Below, piece after piece: positions 23,201-31,600 of a DNA stretch of 64,000 nucleotides. Both the position numbers and the translations under genes were made by a program. Source of the stretch: Tritrichomonas foetus (lineage: Eukaryota; Parabasalia; Tritrichomonadida; Tritrichomonadidae); assembly GCA_001839685.1 (NCBI GenBank), contig MLAK01000627.1, forward strand, positions 142,522 to 206,521. Reading direction: 5' to 3'. Numbering within the stretch: the stretch's first letter is position 1; every line of letters starts with the position of its first letter. A model generated the notes under the pieces. The model was not told the origin of the DNA, searched no databases, and saw only the letters and a program-made list of their open reading frames with translations.

Positions 23201-23298
23201 GTTGCATTAATACTTGTACCAAAAGTTACTTTCTGTGAATGAATTTGTTGTTTAGGAACTAATCTGTTTATAAGGTCCTTTTTCTTTCGATCATCCAT
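11287..23298 (-). CDS. Axonemal dynein heavy chain, single-headed inner-arm type
   Basis: 4,003 residues in one 12-kb frame. After a roughly 1,300-residue tail and linker come the AAA modules. AAA1 has a perfect P-loop GPAGTGKTET (about 1340) with FNCSE and CFDEFNRI. AAA2 has GPTCGGKTTTK (about 1621), AAA3 GSSGVGKS (about 1990) and AAA4 GVAGTGKRT (about 2340). The stalk coiled coils and microtubule-binding tip lie at about 2640-2950, then AAA5, AAA6 and the C-terminal domain (CPVYITAQREGVLSTTG, ending HWIQRGAALLL). Length and C-terminus fit the DNAH1/3/7/12 group of monomeric inner-arm dyneins, which slide outer doublets using ATP at AAA1. An acidic insert, DDDDEDADADEDAAG, sits between AAA2 and AAA3. 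The exact subtype needs a tree. Confidence 0.95.
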   Translation of the reverse strand: MDDRKKKDLINRLVPKQQIHSQKVTFGTSINATCTSKRARSNLRNPILPPISEPTKRTQLVEDNSNESIDQLTSPFKFVEYARKHNLQEDFVYLLPQNIEENAENPTRLRIVPSSQVSKDDYWTISLSGLSHFKNNTVDFVKLDDWLRSCELFKQIMKIPFFKHYHQWKSFTSWKHSVVRDKMVAASSSLKDHFFIVHPILRPAFFAIQKEIQQLNSLKLFNLRGDSLYSLDEFSKENARHREKITKTLDEFIGRVTEMVQVACEKTIDTLSSLTVTDGAVQASPLEHLMSQYEKAQHRGVSNAFDSGPSLTFTQRAANRTLCAKLVKFIKLVDACIVSALRNVCFMSLLELYCVMSSLHNRGLKKLNSPNMKPLKELELSSEFGRIFPGLQQKTAEFFESPVFRVDVMFKGELQWTPCEKHVTDIIDSVRKECCQVLYRVPRLIENQAFRQYISPDGAGDRNKKDKVMGPDLAEIIERDKVFADIVSHQNNIIKEAFKSLNTFSTCYKEAVAIYEENVKFNMDELIASNISASDLQKTIQNYKEQIEFLAKIEEKSDVGLFCQFAKEMKNLFARSPVNCLNQIKSALPVITRKLLDEFAEKVKLSHEQLTAPIEDVASFVRYLSAADKYGNEQNEFAIRADSIRDFYQLASELSVSIPPDEEAEYQAMLPVFDDVKRALSFAGEQKQTLMPKFSTQLDKLIGQLHSNVLDVAQVSLNPILGNITTKIEEAQSFLKTIMEKLTEVKTAASDYNKYQRAMNLQVTRFEDVEELNKEITLKNLLWETKVKWINLTEKWSNMPFAAIDPNEMTEELREYQLSAAKCAKGLQGNVVAVDLKASVSDYAALLPVVSDLKNPALKQKFIEQIASLLGCNIFADEQFKFGRLFELRAFHFVDQISAISAQATNEQQLYDMLNNVHKMIDKLAFIVTPYKGKNNIYVFGGFDDILTQLDEAQSIVATVRSSRYIAALRLQADEWARSLRSFSSTLESLMTCQRAWMYLSNVFSSDDIQRQLMQEYKEFFNVERMWKNMSMKAHDDPAAFRFCSAPQIASDLEDANKTLESVQKALEDYLETKRMAFPRFYFLSNDDLLDLLAKSRNPDAVQPHLRKFFEGIYHIDIKTDEESPIAFAMTSAEGENVPVREMRLRGAVESWLAQFEEQCQRALRNHMKTGLKSYFEAAKREDWISVQPAQVVIAVTQIDWCEQVEEALSSQNPDDGLRKVNEDTEKNLANLAKVVRCDLTDLERTKISALITMDVHSRDIVTELIQKKCSNITDFEWFKRLKYKWDEHTKEVIVTQTNTSFIYGYEYLGCTPRLVITPLTDRCYLTLTGALHLHLGGSPAGPAGTGKTETVKDLAKALAIFCVVFNCSESVTVFQMSTFFRGLAQAGAWSCFDEFNRINIEVLSVIAEQFNCIRLALCADLKRFDFEDKEIPLNPRVGCFITMNPGYAGRTELPDNLKALFRPVSMMIPDYTLIAEIMLFSQGFQEAKRLSQKMTKLYKLSSEMLSQQDHYDFGMRALKSVLVMAGSLKRSAPDVSEDLTLIRAMRDSNLAKFLNEDIPLFNGIVADLFPGVEIIDQQEEYLVNASTAVMKEMGLQVTHFSVEKVIQLHDAMRFRHGVMLVGPTCGGKTTTKTVLQKTNTFLSQTMPEMYHPVVTYTLNPKALSMAELYGEQNPDTQEWQDGLIAIIFNECVDKTDNTEQWIIFDGPVDALWIENMNTVLDDNKLLSLANSKRIKMTPFMHLMFEVQDLAVASPATVSRCAMVYLDPEGLGWRPYCESTIEQRILPLLGSNAVLAKRFKELLEAGVEPGFAFLRENCRNFNRWVPMNLIFSLFNLFESIISECLESGELHFDPTEADPEIVKVMSCIFVFSYTWAFGGHVEQQQRMPFDSMARDIYVPMTTLPSRNTLFDWCYKVKEREWTHWSELMPKFSLISKSEKADDDDEDADADEDAAGKKIKFHSLLVPTIDTTRFGFLLKTLLRSHHNIFVRGSSGVGKSVIIQRALHELDETDKFHLISLIFSAHTSSKAAQEMIESKLEKKRGVAIQPPNNKDGILFIDDINMPELDYYGSQPPIELLRQLVAIEGLYERPGLAWNDIKKVTLLGAGGPDGGGRAPITARFLRFMFNIELTPPDDHTLFNIFHSILEPFFGNFSENVKNVVQKIVTASVDVYTTVIQNFLPTPDKSHYVFNLRDLANVVQGIMRAKPDYVSTPQILEKLWLHENVRVYSDRLVCDADRKQLQEILTSTMKKKLGTDISAEDVFEGPLLFSDYLRGFVADNERFYEELPDYDKARKVLDDYLEEYHFSRRQQSDPILFFDSAVQHITRISRILRQPRGHAVLVGVAGTGKRTLARFAAYVSECDLAEIEVTDHYTIDNFREDLQKLYIKCGCGGKATAFVISDTQLVNDEFLEVINNVLNTGEIPNLFNQEEMDKNCNDIVSYAKSIGENEARDNLIKLFYERVRENLHVILTMSPVGNSFRHRCRMFPSLVSCCTIDWVDTWPENALKLVAKARFSEITEVQIENFAEKLSELAVFIHQSVDDAASQMKNEMKRIYYITPALFIRFVTFYQQLLEDRQNKHRRSKGRLEGGVQKLIQANQLVDRMKIELSELEPILAKAAQETETMLVKIKKDQAEADRVKEIVTAEEKVVSQQAVEAETMAAEAQKELDQVLPLLAEATAQLKSLSRSDVAEVRQYADPHITVRTVMEAVCILAEVEPTWKSAVTLVSDPMFIGRISTKYSDGHHVPLNILKKIQPYVEENTNFQPEEVGRVSNAAKRLCIWATVLYKFEMTYRTVEPKQIAVAEAKAALKAARDALKEKQDELAKIEAALADLRKQYEDSVDKKAKLTAQIEETQVKLGRAAKLTVGLADEQVRWGEQVNVMDANVKYIPGDSFLCAAILIYFGPFPAVLRAPLQEKIVNKIGEAGIELSPNFDFMTSMIDESIVRDWMTIGLPNDATSIENALIVTQAPKSALIIDPQNQATQWIKKMEEVRQLVILKPNSPNFYRSIENAVRLGIPVLLEDVAETVDPALDSLLMRKTYKQDGKDMVRIGDKAVEIDEKFRLYVTTKLTNPHFMPDMFVKVSIVNFIVTQIALEAQQLSLVVSLERPELETQKHELVMSIAADKKVLVEIEDKLLELLRNAGEHILDDELLITTIEEAKKKSLEVKERVRVSEETEVEINELRMEYKPVAIRSSIMFFVTGDMASIDPMYQYSLEFFRDLVHTVITNAPKTEDRLGTLIKRITYSTYVTVSRGLFEVHRSLFAFALCSAVMRNEETLSQQEWDLFIRGPPLIDNPTENPLPNLVSDSRWNQLYALGKVLPQFASIPTRILNDLQGFSEFLTSESTEIPKQFGDGLETFQRVLFFRTIAIDRLSRVVQQFVSDNLGVEFTRSPSFDLRQSFQDTRPTTPLLFILSQGADPREHLLRLAAEMQMDNKLKMRSLGQGQGPEAERAIQGALTRGEWVYLQNCHLSLSWLPELEAIVAKFSSENANEHFRLFLSSMPTTGFPVSILRNSIKVTNEPPRGIRAHLHRLLGSMTSEDYEGCTKPRPWKKLLFGLAFFHAVIQERKKFGPLGFNKVYEWTETDYNVSVSYLRMFLDEQSQIPWEALRFLTGEIIYGGRVTDDWDRRCMMSILGRYYCTDILTDGYFFSRGSVYYAPPAEDYQKMIGYINSLPFDDDHDVFGMHANAEITTRRRISEQLVSTLQSTVGGSSMASGNNDTVLQLVHDLLERMPHLNDISTMHESLLGNPEEENAILDPLTVVLKQEVERFKRLLKILVESLQELDKALRGLVSMSPMLEDVLSSLYINHVPKGWSKYESMKPLGSWFSELIKRIEFFNSWMRYGNPPSYWLSAFYFPQSFLTGILQRHSRLHGIPIDNLSFECEVLEEEPKDFPEIGVNIHGMFFDGARWSTEKKCVEEQEPGQIYTEAPFLHLKPTNNNSQQSNNFYQCPVYITAQREGVLSTTGTSTNFVVSLPMPTKENPNHWIQRGAALLLGTPE

Positions 23299-23673
23299 TA
23301 AAAATTTCTAATTCTGTTTTGTTGAAGTCTTCTTTCTGAAATAACGAAGTTTTGTTTTGAATGGTTTACAAAAGTTCGTTTATATTATGAACTAATATAT
23401 TTTGTTTCGTTTCTGCTTTTCGAGGTGAGTAGCTTTCGTCATATTTATTATCCAGCAAAAATTTGAAAGCCTACATGATTATATCCTTAATGTATCGTTA
23501 AATTGATTCTTTACTCATTAATTACTAAATCATATTGTTTTAAAGCACTCTACATTATATTATTATGTCTGATTTCGTATTTTTGAAGTTGGAAAAAACT
23601 TTTTTGAATATTAATCACAAAAAGGAAAAAAGAAGAAATGAATGTAATAATATTTTTCTAATTTATATATATT
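23299..23673. other. Intergenic region upstream of dynein gene
   Basis: 375 bases holding the dynein promoter and the 3' end of the QTRT2-like gene. The plus frame 23565-23801 extends into the coding strand of the neighbour and is not supported. Nothing else is seen. Confidence 0.5.
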
Positions 23674-24624
23674 TTATTGAGAATATTCTTCACAAAGAGA
23701 TTCTAAGTATCTTTGATAGTGCCTTGTGTTGTGTTGGACAAGTAATGTTCCAGCGAGCATTTCATGCACTTCCAATAAGTGGTACAAGTACGATCTGGTG
23801 AATTGTTGGCAGCAAATGCAGTCACAATTTTGGCAGACTGGATTATGGTCATGTTCAAATTCTTTAGATTTAAGGTCAATTCCAATATTCTTAAATTCTT
23901 TTTCGTGGAAATCGAAATTCATGGCAATTCCACGTTTTGCTGCAAGATATGGCATATGCAAAACGAATAAGTCAACTCCTAATGAATAAAGTTTTCTGAC
24001 ATCAGCAGGATGGCCATCACACATAATCATTCTTGGCAAATCGGCTGGGACCCTTGAAATCTTGTCTGTGATTTTTTCCACTTCAACATCAGTAATGTCG
24101 CCAAAATGGAAGAAAACCCCAGAATCATCTTTATCGCTGATATCGCTGGTGAAATTGAATGCGTTTGGATATTGTGTGGAAAAATCGTTTGCTGCGGTTT
24201 CTCGCAATTTCTTTTGTCGCGAGGATGATTCTGGCATGATCGACGAATATAAAGATATAATTCCTTGGGGTTGAATTGAATCGATAACTGTTTGATAATC
24301 GTCTTTTGAAACCGTTTTGGAATTTCCATTTCGACAGTATATTTTGATGCCTTTGGCAGATGGGCCATCATCGAAATTATTGAAGTTCGTTCCTGGGCCG
24401 AGGAATATCCATCTGGGTCCAAGGCCAAGGGATGTTGGAATTTTAACATTTTTTGGTAAGTTATTTTCAATAAAGTCGCCAAGTGAAAAGTAAAGTGGAA
24501 CATTTGGAGAAATATCAGGAGTTACGTTCGGAATCATTCCCATTTCGGTTGTAATTATTAAGCAAGGTGTGACTAGTGGCTCGAGTTTTCCTTGAGGATC
24601 GGTTAAAGTAAGTGTTCTTGCCAT
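23674..24624 (-). CDS. QTRT2: Queuine tRNA-ribosyltransferase accessory subunit 2-like
   Basis: 316 residues from the ATG at 24624; the longer open frame begins with GTG at 24681 and an in-frame TAG lies directly before that. The C-terminal half carries the TGT zinc site: C267, C269, C272 in CDCICC, and H298 exactly 26 residues on. The surrounding RSYLYHLLEVHEMLAGTLL and HNTRHYQRYL match the family. The motif that holds the nucleophilic Asp in catalytic TGTs (D-M-F-D-C-V-x-P) reads VDLFVLHMP here, with Val221 at that position. This fits QTRT2 (human GVDLFESFFPY), which pairs with catalytic QTRT1 to exchange guanine 34 for queuine in GUN-anticodon tRNAs. QTRT1 is not in the window. It lies in tandem upstream of the dynein gene with no obvious functional link. 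Confidence 0.82.
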   Translation of the reverse strand: MARTLTLTDPQGKLEPLVTPCLIITTEMGMIPNVTPDISPNVPLYFSLGDFIENNLPKNVKIPTSLGLGPRWIFLGPGTNFNNFDDGPSAKGIKIYCRNGNSKTVSKDDYQTVIDSIQPQGIISLYSSIMPESSSRQKKLRETAANDFSTQYPNAFNFTSDISDKDDSGVFFHFGDITDVEVEKITDKISRVPADLPRMIMCDGHPADVRKLYSLGVDLFVLHMPYLAAKRGIAMNFDFHEKEFKNIGIDLKSKEFEHDHNPVCQNCDCICCQQFTRSYLYHLLEVHEMLAGTLLVQHNTRHYQRYLESLCEEYSQ

Positions 24625-25130
24625 AAATTCTGGTGATTTGGTGAGTGGTGAACGTTTGTAAGTTAACCATTCATAATTCACCTATTGTATCATCGATTCC
24701 AGAAAATTTGTGGTTAATTAAATAATAGATAACCATAATTTACTATATTCAGATATTACCGGTTAATTGGTAAATGTAAATTTCAATTGGTCAATCGATA
24801 ATAATTATTATCAATTAGGATGATGAATAATGCGCCTTTATTAATACGGAGCCATAATTTGTTTTGGAATTCAATTCGATACATTTTCATGAAACTTGAG
24901 GAAATGTAAATTTAAGTAAATGAGATTATTCTTAGGAGATTCCGAGCCAAAAATTATGAGCTGAATTGCATATTTTAGTGTTGTTCAAAGAACAATCAAA
25001 TTTCATATTTCGAAAAAGTTCGTTTCATAGAATAATTCAATTCTTGATTCATTTTCATTCAAAAAAAAAGTCACTAACCAAAGAAAATTGAGAAGTAATT
25101 CAAATTACAATCCAACTGAAGCAAACAGAA
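24625..25130. other. Divergent intergenic region with palindromic AT sequence
   Basis: 506 bases between the QTRT2-like gene and the membrane kinase gene. A perfect 16-base palindrome, gataataattattatc, lies at 24797-24812, just after two copies of aattggt. No gene is supported. Confidence 0.5.
24797..24812. repeat. Perfect 16-base AT palindrome
   Basis: gataataa is followed directly by its reverse complement ttattatc. In AT-rich DNA such palindromes can occur by chance; its place in a divergent promoter region is the only reason to note it. Confidence 0.4.
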
Positions 25131-25823
25131 ATGCCTGGAAGAATCGCAACTGGATTCATTTATTCTTTTTCATTTCTCGGGATTGTCATTTTAACAGCGC
25201 GTATTTTAACCAAATTCGATAGAATACCTCCAGAAATCATTCGAAAATTTATTCATATCTCCGTCTCAAATTGGTGGTTCATTTCTTCAAATTATTTTTA
25301 CGAATTGTGGGCAGCTCTTACTGGGCCAATATTATTCATCATTCTCAATTCAATTGCCACTTTTTTTGATTTGGCCAGATATCTCGGAATGAACGACCGC
25401 ACCAGGAACTATGGACTGATATATTTTCCAATTTCTCTCGTTATTTTAATTATAATGGAGCACTCCGGCTTTATTACAAAATATATGAATGGCATGGCAA
25501 TTCTTGTTATGGGCTATGGCGACGGTTTTGCCGCAATTATTGGGAAAAAATACGGCGTCAGCAAAATCCATGGAAAGAAAACATATTTGGGCTCACTTAC
25601 AATGCTAATCACATCTTTCATTGTTTTATCACTTTTCTCATATTTTTATGATCTGGGTTTGACCAACTCATCGAGTGGAATTTTAACCATGGTTATAACA
25701 TCAATAGTTGCAACTGTAAATGAGATATTTACTCCATTTGGGCTGGATAACCTATCTGTTCCAATTGGAACTGCAATAACACTCAGATACCTAACGCAAA
25801 ACTCAGATTCATTTTACAATTAG
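25131..25823 (+). CDS. Phytol/dolichol kinase-like integral membrane protein
   Basis: 230 residues with about seven hydrophobic spans. Conserved elements of the phytol kinase, Dgk1 and Sec59 family are visible: RKFIHIS near residue 38, GYGDGFAAIIGKKYG at 128-142, GKKTYLGSLTM at 148-158, and an E...TPFGLDNLSVPIG block near 198-213. Members use CTP (sometimes another NTP) to phosphorylate a lipid alcohol such as dolichol, diacylglycerol or phytol, in the ER or a plastid membrane. The exact lipid cannot be told from the sequence; without a plastid, dolichol or diacylglycerol is likelier than phytol. It is followed in the same direction by the Tel2 gene. Confidence 0.78.
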   Translation: MPGRIATGFIYSFSFLGIVILTARILTKFDRIPPEIIRKFIHISVSNWWFISSNYFYELWAALTGPILFIILNSIATFFDLARYLGMNDRTRNYGLIYFPISLVILIIMEHSGFITKYMNGMAILVMGYGDGFAAIIGKKYGVSKIHGKKTYLGSLTMLITSFIVLSLFSYFYDLGLTNSSSGILTMVITSIVATVNEIFTPFGLDNLSVPIGTAITLRYLTQNSDSFYN

Positions 25824-26136
25824 ACAAATAAATATTGTTATTCTTTCATAAATGTTTATTCTTTCTTTTTATTTTCTGAAGTTTTATTTATTGTTTGTTC
25901 TCTTTCAACTTTATTATAAGGTTTTATTTGTAATTTTTGGGTAAAATAATACAGATTCATTGAGAATTGCTCAACAAGAGAATGTTAACAATACTTTAGT
26001 TAACTGTTATGAGGCTATTTATAATTTTAAAAAAAGCTTTTACATTATTCAAAAAGTGTTTATCGTGAATCGTATTTCAATGTATTTTTGGCCAGCCAAT
26101 TTATTCATCTTAAAAAATTGGTATTTTTGTCTAAGA
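25824..26136. other. Intergenic region upstream of Tel2
   Basis: 313 bases. The open frame of the next gene extends upstream to a TTG at 25960, but those 59 codons are Phe/Tyr/Asn-rich and unlike the rest of the protein. I treat them as leader sequence rather than coding. Confidence 0.5.
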
Positions 26137-28320
26137 ATGAAAACTCAAATCGCTCAACTCAAAAATGAAAAACGCGATGTAAAGAAAGCTGCACAACTCG
26201 TTCAAACAATATCAGAACAATTGAAAGAAGATCAATTATTATTGCAACCCTATCTCGAAACCGTTTTAACATCAGTCCTTCCAACATTTGGAAATCTCTT
26301 TCCTGTTGATGTCAAGATCAATTGTATTGATCTTTGGCTTTTTTCACCAGAATTTTCAGTTTTATCAATTATCGTGTCTGGTCTCAAATCGGCAAGTTCT
26401 AAACAAGTTTCCATCAAATACCTTAAAAAATGGACAAAGAAAAAGCTATTTTCTCGATCAATTGACATAGCCCGCGATCGTCAAGATGAAGAATTATTCA
26501 ATGAAGTTCTCGCAGTGATTTTTTCAATTCCAGATCGAGTTGCTTCAGCACTTGAAGATAAACCAATTCCAACTCCTTTAAAACGTGACCAATTTTTCCA
26601 AATACTATCTTTATCTTTAAATTCAATTTGTTCTGTTTTATTATCGAAATATGCTGTTTTAAATTTAATGCAATTTTTGTGGAGCCGCAATTTTACACCT
26701 GTTGAAATTGCATCAGCAGCCACCAATTTAAATCCGTCTGCCACTTCACCATTTTTATTATCATTAATTGAAGATTCCCCGAAAAGCTTTGCTTCTTCAG
26801 TTTTGGCTGTTATCTATCCCAACAATCCACGTGTTAAGCAATTAATTTCATCGCATTTTCTGACACAAAAAGTTTTAAGTGATCATGCTTTATATTTAAT
26901 TGTTGATTTTCTTTGTGGACAAGGCGAATCCCTTCAAACATTAGAAAAATGTGGAGAAATTTGGTCAAGACATCGTTTGATCACTCAAATGTCAACAGCC
27001 CTGCATCGTCAGCTCTCTTTAGCCATGTTACGTATCATTCCACGAACTACCCAAGATCAGTTAAAGTCCTGTAAAGCTACTTCTCTCATCATGACTGGTG
27101 TTTCAGCACATATTTCCATTTCTTCTCCAGAAATTCGAAAATTTGGTCTTCAAATTGGTGAAACCATTACTGCAATTTTGTTACCTGAAAATCCAGTAAA
27201 ATTCGATGAACTCCACCAAAACGAAGAAGAAGAAGATAATGAAAATAACAATACAAAAAGCGAACTTGCGTCCAGAAAACCATTAAACCAACTTTCTGAT
27301 GACGATTCATCTGAAGATGTTGATATTGATGCACCTTTTGATGAAGCGCAAAATGACGATGATGATTCATCAGAAGATCTTACACCTTATGCAATTGATG
27401 ATGATGAAGGATGTGATGATATGAAAGTGTTACATCCTCGAGAACTTATTGCACAATTTCGAACAGATGAAAATGATATTGATAGATTCAAAAAATTCCA
27501 GACTGCTATTTCTACAGCTGCTGATATTATCAAGAAAATGACACAACATGAATTAACTCAATTTGGTGGGGAACTTCTTTCTATTCTCCTGAGTGTTGAT
27601 AATGAATATAACCAAGATGAATTCGATGATATGAGAAGACAAGCACTTGTTGCACTAATGACCACTTTTCCTGTGCCCGTTGCAAAAATGGTTATTGGAG
27701 AACTCCGCAAGAAGCGAACACATTCATTAGGTAGAAAATTGCAGCTCATTTCCGCAATTTCTTATGCTGCTTCTGAAATGTCTGAACTTCCAAGACCAGA
27801 AAAGAAAACTGTAACACTAATTGAAGCACATACAAGACGTTGGGGACGTGCACGTACAAAAATTACAGTTGTATCAGCTGTAAATAAGTTCAGCCAATGT
27901 GCATTGATTTACTTTTATGGAATATTAAATGCAATGGACTTAGAAAAAATTGCACTTGAAGAAGATGGTCTTGAAGCAGCACAAACTTTAACAACACTGG
28001 CAGTAATTGTTGAAGCAGCAGGGCAGTCAGTTCTAGAACTAGATAGAATGTGTGCTGATCTTTTACAGGTTGTTATGGTTTTGAGTGGAACAAGAGCACC
28101 AAATGCCAGAAGAGCTAACCTATTTGCTGCATCATGTGCTATTAGAGAAATTAAGGAATATCGTGCAAATGATGAAATTGGTGAATATTTGGTAAATTCT
28201 GCAGAAAATGATCCTGATGAAATTTGTAGAGAAATTGCGCAGTCAACATGTGCATTACTTGCACAAAGACATGAAAATGACTTAAATAATTTAATTCCTG
28301 GTGCGGCAGAAATGCAATAA
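26137..28320 (+). CDS. TELO2: Tel2/TELO2 homologue (TTT complex)
   Basis: 727 residues from the ATG at 26137 (MKTQIAQLKNEK); a second in-frame ATG lies at about 26080 and is less likely. The protein is helical-repeat throughout with an acidic linker at about 360-430 (many Asp/Glu/Ser). Two stretches match Tel2: SAHISISSPEIRKFGLQIGE (compare QNHLDSSVPRIRRLGMIVAE in TELO2), and DDMRRQALVALMTTFPVPVA followed by LGRKLQLISAISYAASEMS (compare LRQRALVALTVTDPAPVA and LRQRMDILDVLTLAAQELS). Tel2 with Tti1 and Tti2 helps HSP90 mature PI3K-like kinases such as TOR, ATM and ATR. The acidic linker, where animal Tel2 is phosphorylated by CK2 to recruit R2TP, contains DDDSSEDVD and DDDSSEDL, plausible CK2 sites. 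Confidence 0.78.
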   Translation: MKTQIAQLKNEKRDVKKAAQLVQTISEQLKEDQLLLQPYLETVLTSVLPTFGNLFPVDVKINCIDLWLFSPEFSVLSIIVSGLKSASSKQVSIKYLKKWTKKKLFSRSIDIARDRQDEELFNEVLAVIFSIPDRVASALEDKPIPTPLKRDQFFQILSLSLNSICSVLLSKYAVLNLMQFLWSRNFTPVEIASAATNLNPSATSPFLLSLIEDSPKSFASSVLAVIYPNNPRVKQLISSHFLTQKVLSDHALYLIVDFLCGQGESLQTLEKCGEIWSRHRLITQMSTALHRQLSLAMLRIIPRTTQDQLKSCKATSLIMTGVSAHISISSPEIRKFGLQIGETITAILLPENPVKFDELHQNEEEEDNENNNTKSELASRKPLNQLSDDDSSEDVDIDAPFDEAQNDDDDSSEDLTPYAIDDDEGCDDMKVLHPRELIAQFRTDENDIDRFKKFQTAISTAADIIKKMTQHELTQFGGELLSILLSVDNEYNQDEFDDMRRQALVALMTTFPVPVAKMVIGELRKKRTHSLGRKLQLISAISYAASEMSELPRPEKKTVTLIEAHTRRWGRARTKITVVSAVNKFSQCALIYFYGILNAMDLEKIALEEDGLEAAQTLTTLAVIVEAAGQSVLELDRMCADLLQVVMVLSGTRAPNARRANLFAASCAIREIKEYRANDEIGEYLVNSAENDPDEICREIAQSTCALLAQRHENDLNNLIPGAAEMQ

Positions 28321-28649
28321 GGATTCAATTCATGTAATTAATGGATCCAAGATAATAATCATAATTTGTTCTTTTTAATAAAAGTCTTTATAAATTCTAA
28401 CTTTGCCTTTTCATTTTTTTCATGAAATGTATAGGTTGTAATCATTGTAATTTTATTTCAGATGTTTCATTTGTTTTTTATTAATAATCTAATAACTTTT
28501 GAGTTTGGCATTTCTCATCAATAACATTGTTAGATTACCAATTAGATATTACATGCAAATTCTTGAATACTAAAGAAAATTAATAAAATGGCAATAATAA
28601 GAAATCTAATACAGAATATATAATATATCACAAAAAATAAAAAATATAT
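28321..28649. other. Convergent intergenic region
   Basis: 329 AT-rich bases between two 3' ends. No gene, hairpin or repeat stands out. Confidence 0.55.
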
Positions 28650-31600
28650 TTACTCACATATTCCCTTAAGCATAACAATTGTGACTTTCCCGTTATCTGA
28701 TTTGAATTCTAATGATCCTTCATAGATACCTTCAGATTTAGGTAAGAAATGAACTGGAAACCAAACATAGCTAAACATATCCACTTGGAAATTATCAATT
28801 GGACAAATAAATGGTGGACTAGAAACTGCATTAATTTGAACAATTTTATTGGTTCGATTGGTGACACGCACTTTAGCACGTCTTAAAATTCCTGGTTCGC
28901 ATTTTGGAAAAACGACACAATCACTATCAGAGTCAGTAGAAAAGTTGTCACCATCACCATCATTTTCTCTTTCTTGTTCATCATATAAAGCAGTTGTTAT
29001 TCCCTCGCCTATTAAATGAATGTCAAAATGCTCAATTCGATTTTCTATTTTTAAGATTGCTTCAACTTCTTGGTCCAAAGTTGGAATAAATTCAATTGGA
29101 ATTGTTACATTCGAATTACCAGCAACTGAAATACTACTTGGACATTTAAATGGAGATCTTTTCGGTGAAATATTTAAGGAAAGCTTCAAATCATTATGAA
29201 GATGATTTGAAACTGTTATATTTGATTCTTCAATTATTCCAATTTCGACTTTTCCGAAGTCAATGATTTGCTTTGATACAGAAAAGGAAGTATTTGTCAT
29301 TAAAATTGAAGAAGTTTCATTGAATTCTATTGGAATTTCATAAAGGTCATTTCCTCCACCACAAGAAATGCAAATTGTTGTATTTCTTTCTTCAAATAGC
29401 TGAATGGTTAGTTTGATTTGAGAATTAGGTGGAATTTCATTCAAGTCTTCATCTTTAATATAATTATTGGAATCTTCATATTTGATTTTAACAAAGTCAT
29501 CTACTGAATAAATATTGAATTTGATTGGTTGAATTCCAATATTAGAAATTATCAATCTCTTTTTCTGCGTAATTGAAGTAAATGATAAAGATGCAGGTGA
29601 AAAAGTTAATTGATTATTTGCTAAAAATCTTAATGGTGTTTTTTGAATATATTTCCGTGTAATTGATGCAATTTCTCTTCTATCACATTTAAATAATGCA
29701 TCTTTAATTAATGTCAATTCAGGTCGAATTTTTTGAGACCGAAACATGGTTGAATAAAATTCATTTGGTCTCAATTCAGCCTTAATTTGACGAATTATTT
29801 CATCACCATAAATTACTGTCACACCAGCAGTTTCTGGATCTGATTCAAAGGTAAATACAAACTTTTGAGACTCATATTGATTTAAAATACGTGAAAGTGG
29901 AGTAACTGTCACCTTTGCCTCATTATTCAAGGCAAAAGTTAAAAATGCAGCTCTTTCTCCATTATTTCGTACTTCGAAAATTGCTTTATTATTATTTAAA
30001 ACTACATTTGGATTAAATTCTAAAAAAGAGGTTGAACGATAGGAAATTATTGGAATATTCATGGCAATTTGGCCTTTTGACATAACTTTCAAATAATCGG
30101 TATTTTCAGATTGTGGTGATGAATTGCAGGTCATTGTAAATGGAACGTTTGAACTGAAATGATCATTAGATAAAGCTACAAATTCGGGTGCCACGATTGA
30201 AAAATCAAATGGTGCGTTTATTGTTAATTCGAAATCCTGTGGATTTTCATATGAAACACCGAAAAATGGAATAAATTTGGGAGAAGTTACAAATCCTGAT
30301 GAATTGATATTTTGTGATATATCGATTGAACTGCTAATGGGAATTGGTCTTTTAGGTGAAAAAGATTTTGGTGATTGTGTTGAAACGGGTGATCTTGAAG
30401 GACTTTGTGCATGATAATTTGTATATGTTCGAGAATTATTATTATTATTACTATTATGATTATGATTATTAATTCGATATTTTGGTAAATGATTAGAAAT
30501 CTGGGAATTACTTTGATAAGAGTTTCTAGTTTCATTTGAAATGATTTGTTTGTTTGTTTTAGAAAATGAATTAGGTGAATTAATATTTCTTTGGCTTTTC
30601 GTTGTTTTGGCGGTTTTATGAGAATTTTTTGGTGATAATGAGCGTTTATTCTTTGATATACTGGTAGAATTGTGTGATTCATTTGAATTCTTAATTTCTG
30701 AAAGATATATGCCTGATGGTTCGTCAATAATATCTATTTCTGTTTGCTCATTTGGTGAATTTCCATCTCTTGGCAATGGTACATGATCAGTAACTTGTCT
30801 TCCATCTGAATTATCCCAAATAATTATGATTTCTGGCGCGCCTGAAATTCCAGATTCACTGATTACATTTATTTTCCCGGTTTGTTTAGGTCTTAGAATG
30901 ACTTCATTAATGTCAACTATGTAGCCTTTTGGAGCAAGTAATTTAAACACTATTGTACGATCTGCTGTATTTCGAATTTCAAGTGGTCTATTTGGATACT
31001 TTTTCGGAATAATTAAAGCGAACGGTGGATCAGTGGCTTTTGCTTTTAATTCGATATCGAATGAATCAAATGTCAACATTTGACGGAATGCACCAGGCCT
31101 TTTTGATGAAAACGAGAAAGTGAATTCAGATTGTTCGATTCCATTTTCATCAGCATTGGTAATAGAAAATGGCCAGTCGATATTTAATGGTGCAATTTGA
31201 GGAGACTTTAATTGAATCGTCTGAGTGGAGGATGCCCCAACAGCAACTGCACCAAAGTCTACAATTGTACAAGAGCGTGGTCCAATAAATTGAAGAGGAA
31301 TGGTTACATCATCACCTGATTTTGGACATTTGATGGTGATTGAAGGATCTTCTCTCAAATTGACAAAAGATGGATCAAATGAAACAAGAATACGATCACT
31401 TGTTCCAGGATCCAAAGAGAGATGCATTGGATCAACTGTGATTGAAGGAGAGTTGATTGAAAAGTCAACATCAAGATTAATCGAAAAAGATCGATTTGTA
31501 AATGGAAAAATCCTTTGAGACTTCGAATTTGGGAACTTCCAAAGTGATGAGGTTGGTGAAGGAAAATCGAGTGGTGAAGGAACACAGTGTCCAAGTAATG

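Noticed and set aside
24625..24681. GTG start of the QTRT2-like gene, or an upstream exon
   Set aside because: An in-frame stop lies directly upstream and no trichomonad-type splice signals (GTATGT ... ACTAACACACAG) are visible.
25960..26136. N-terminal extension of Tel2 from a TTG codon
   Set aside because: TTG is not a normal eukaryotic start, and the 59 residues are AT-driven Phe/Tyr/Asn-rich. The ATG at 26137 gives a natural Tel2-like start.
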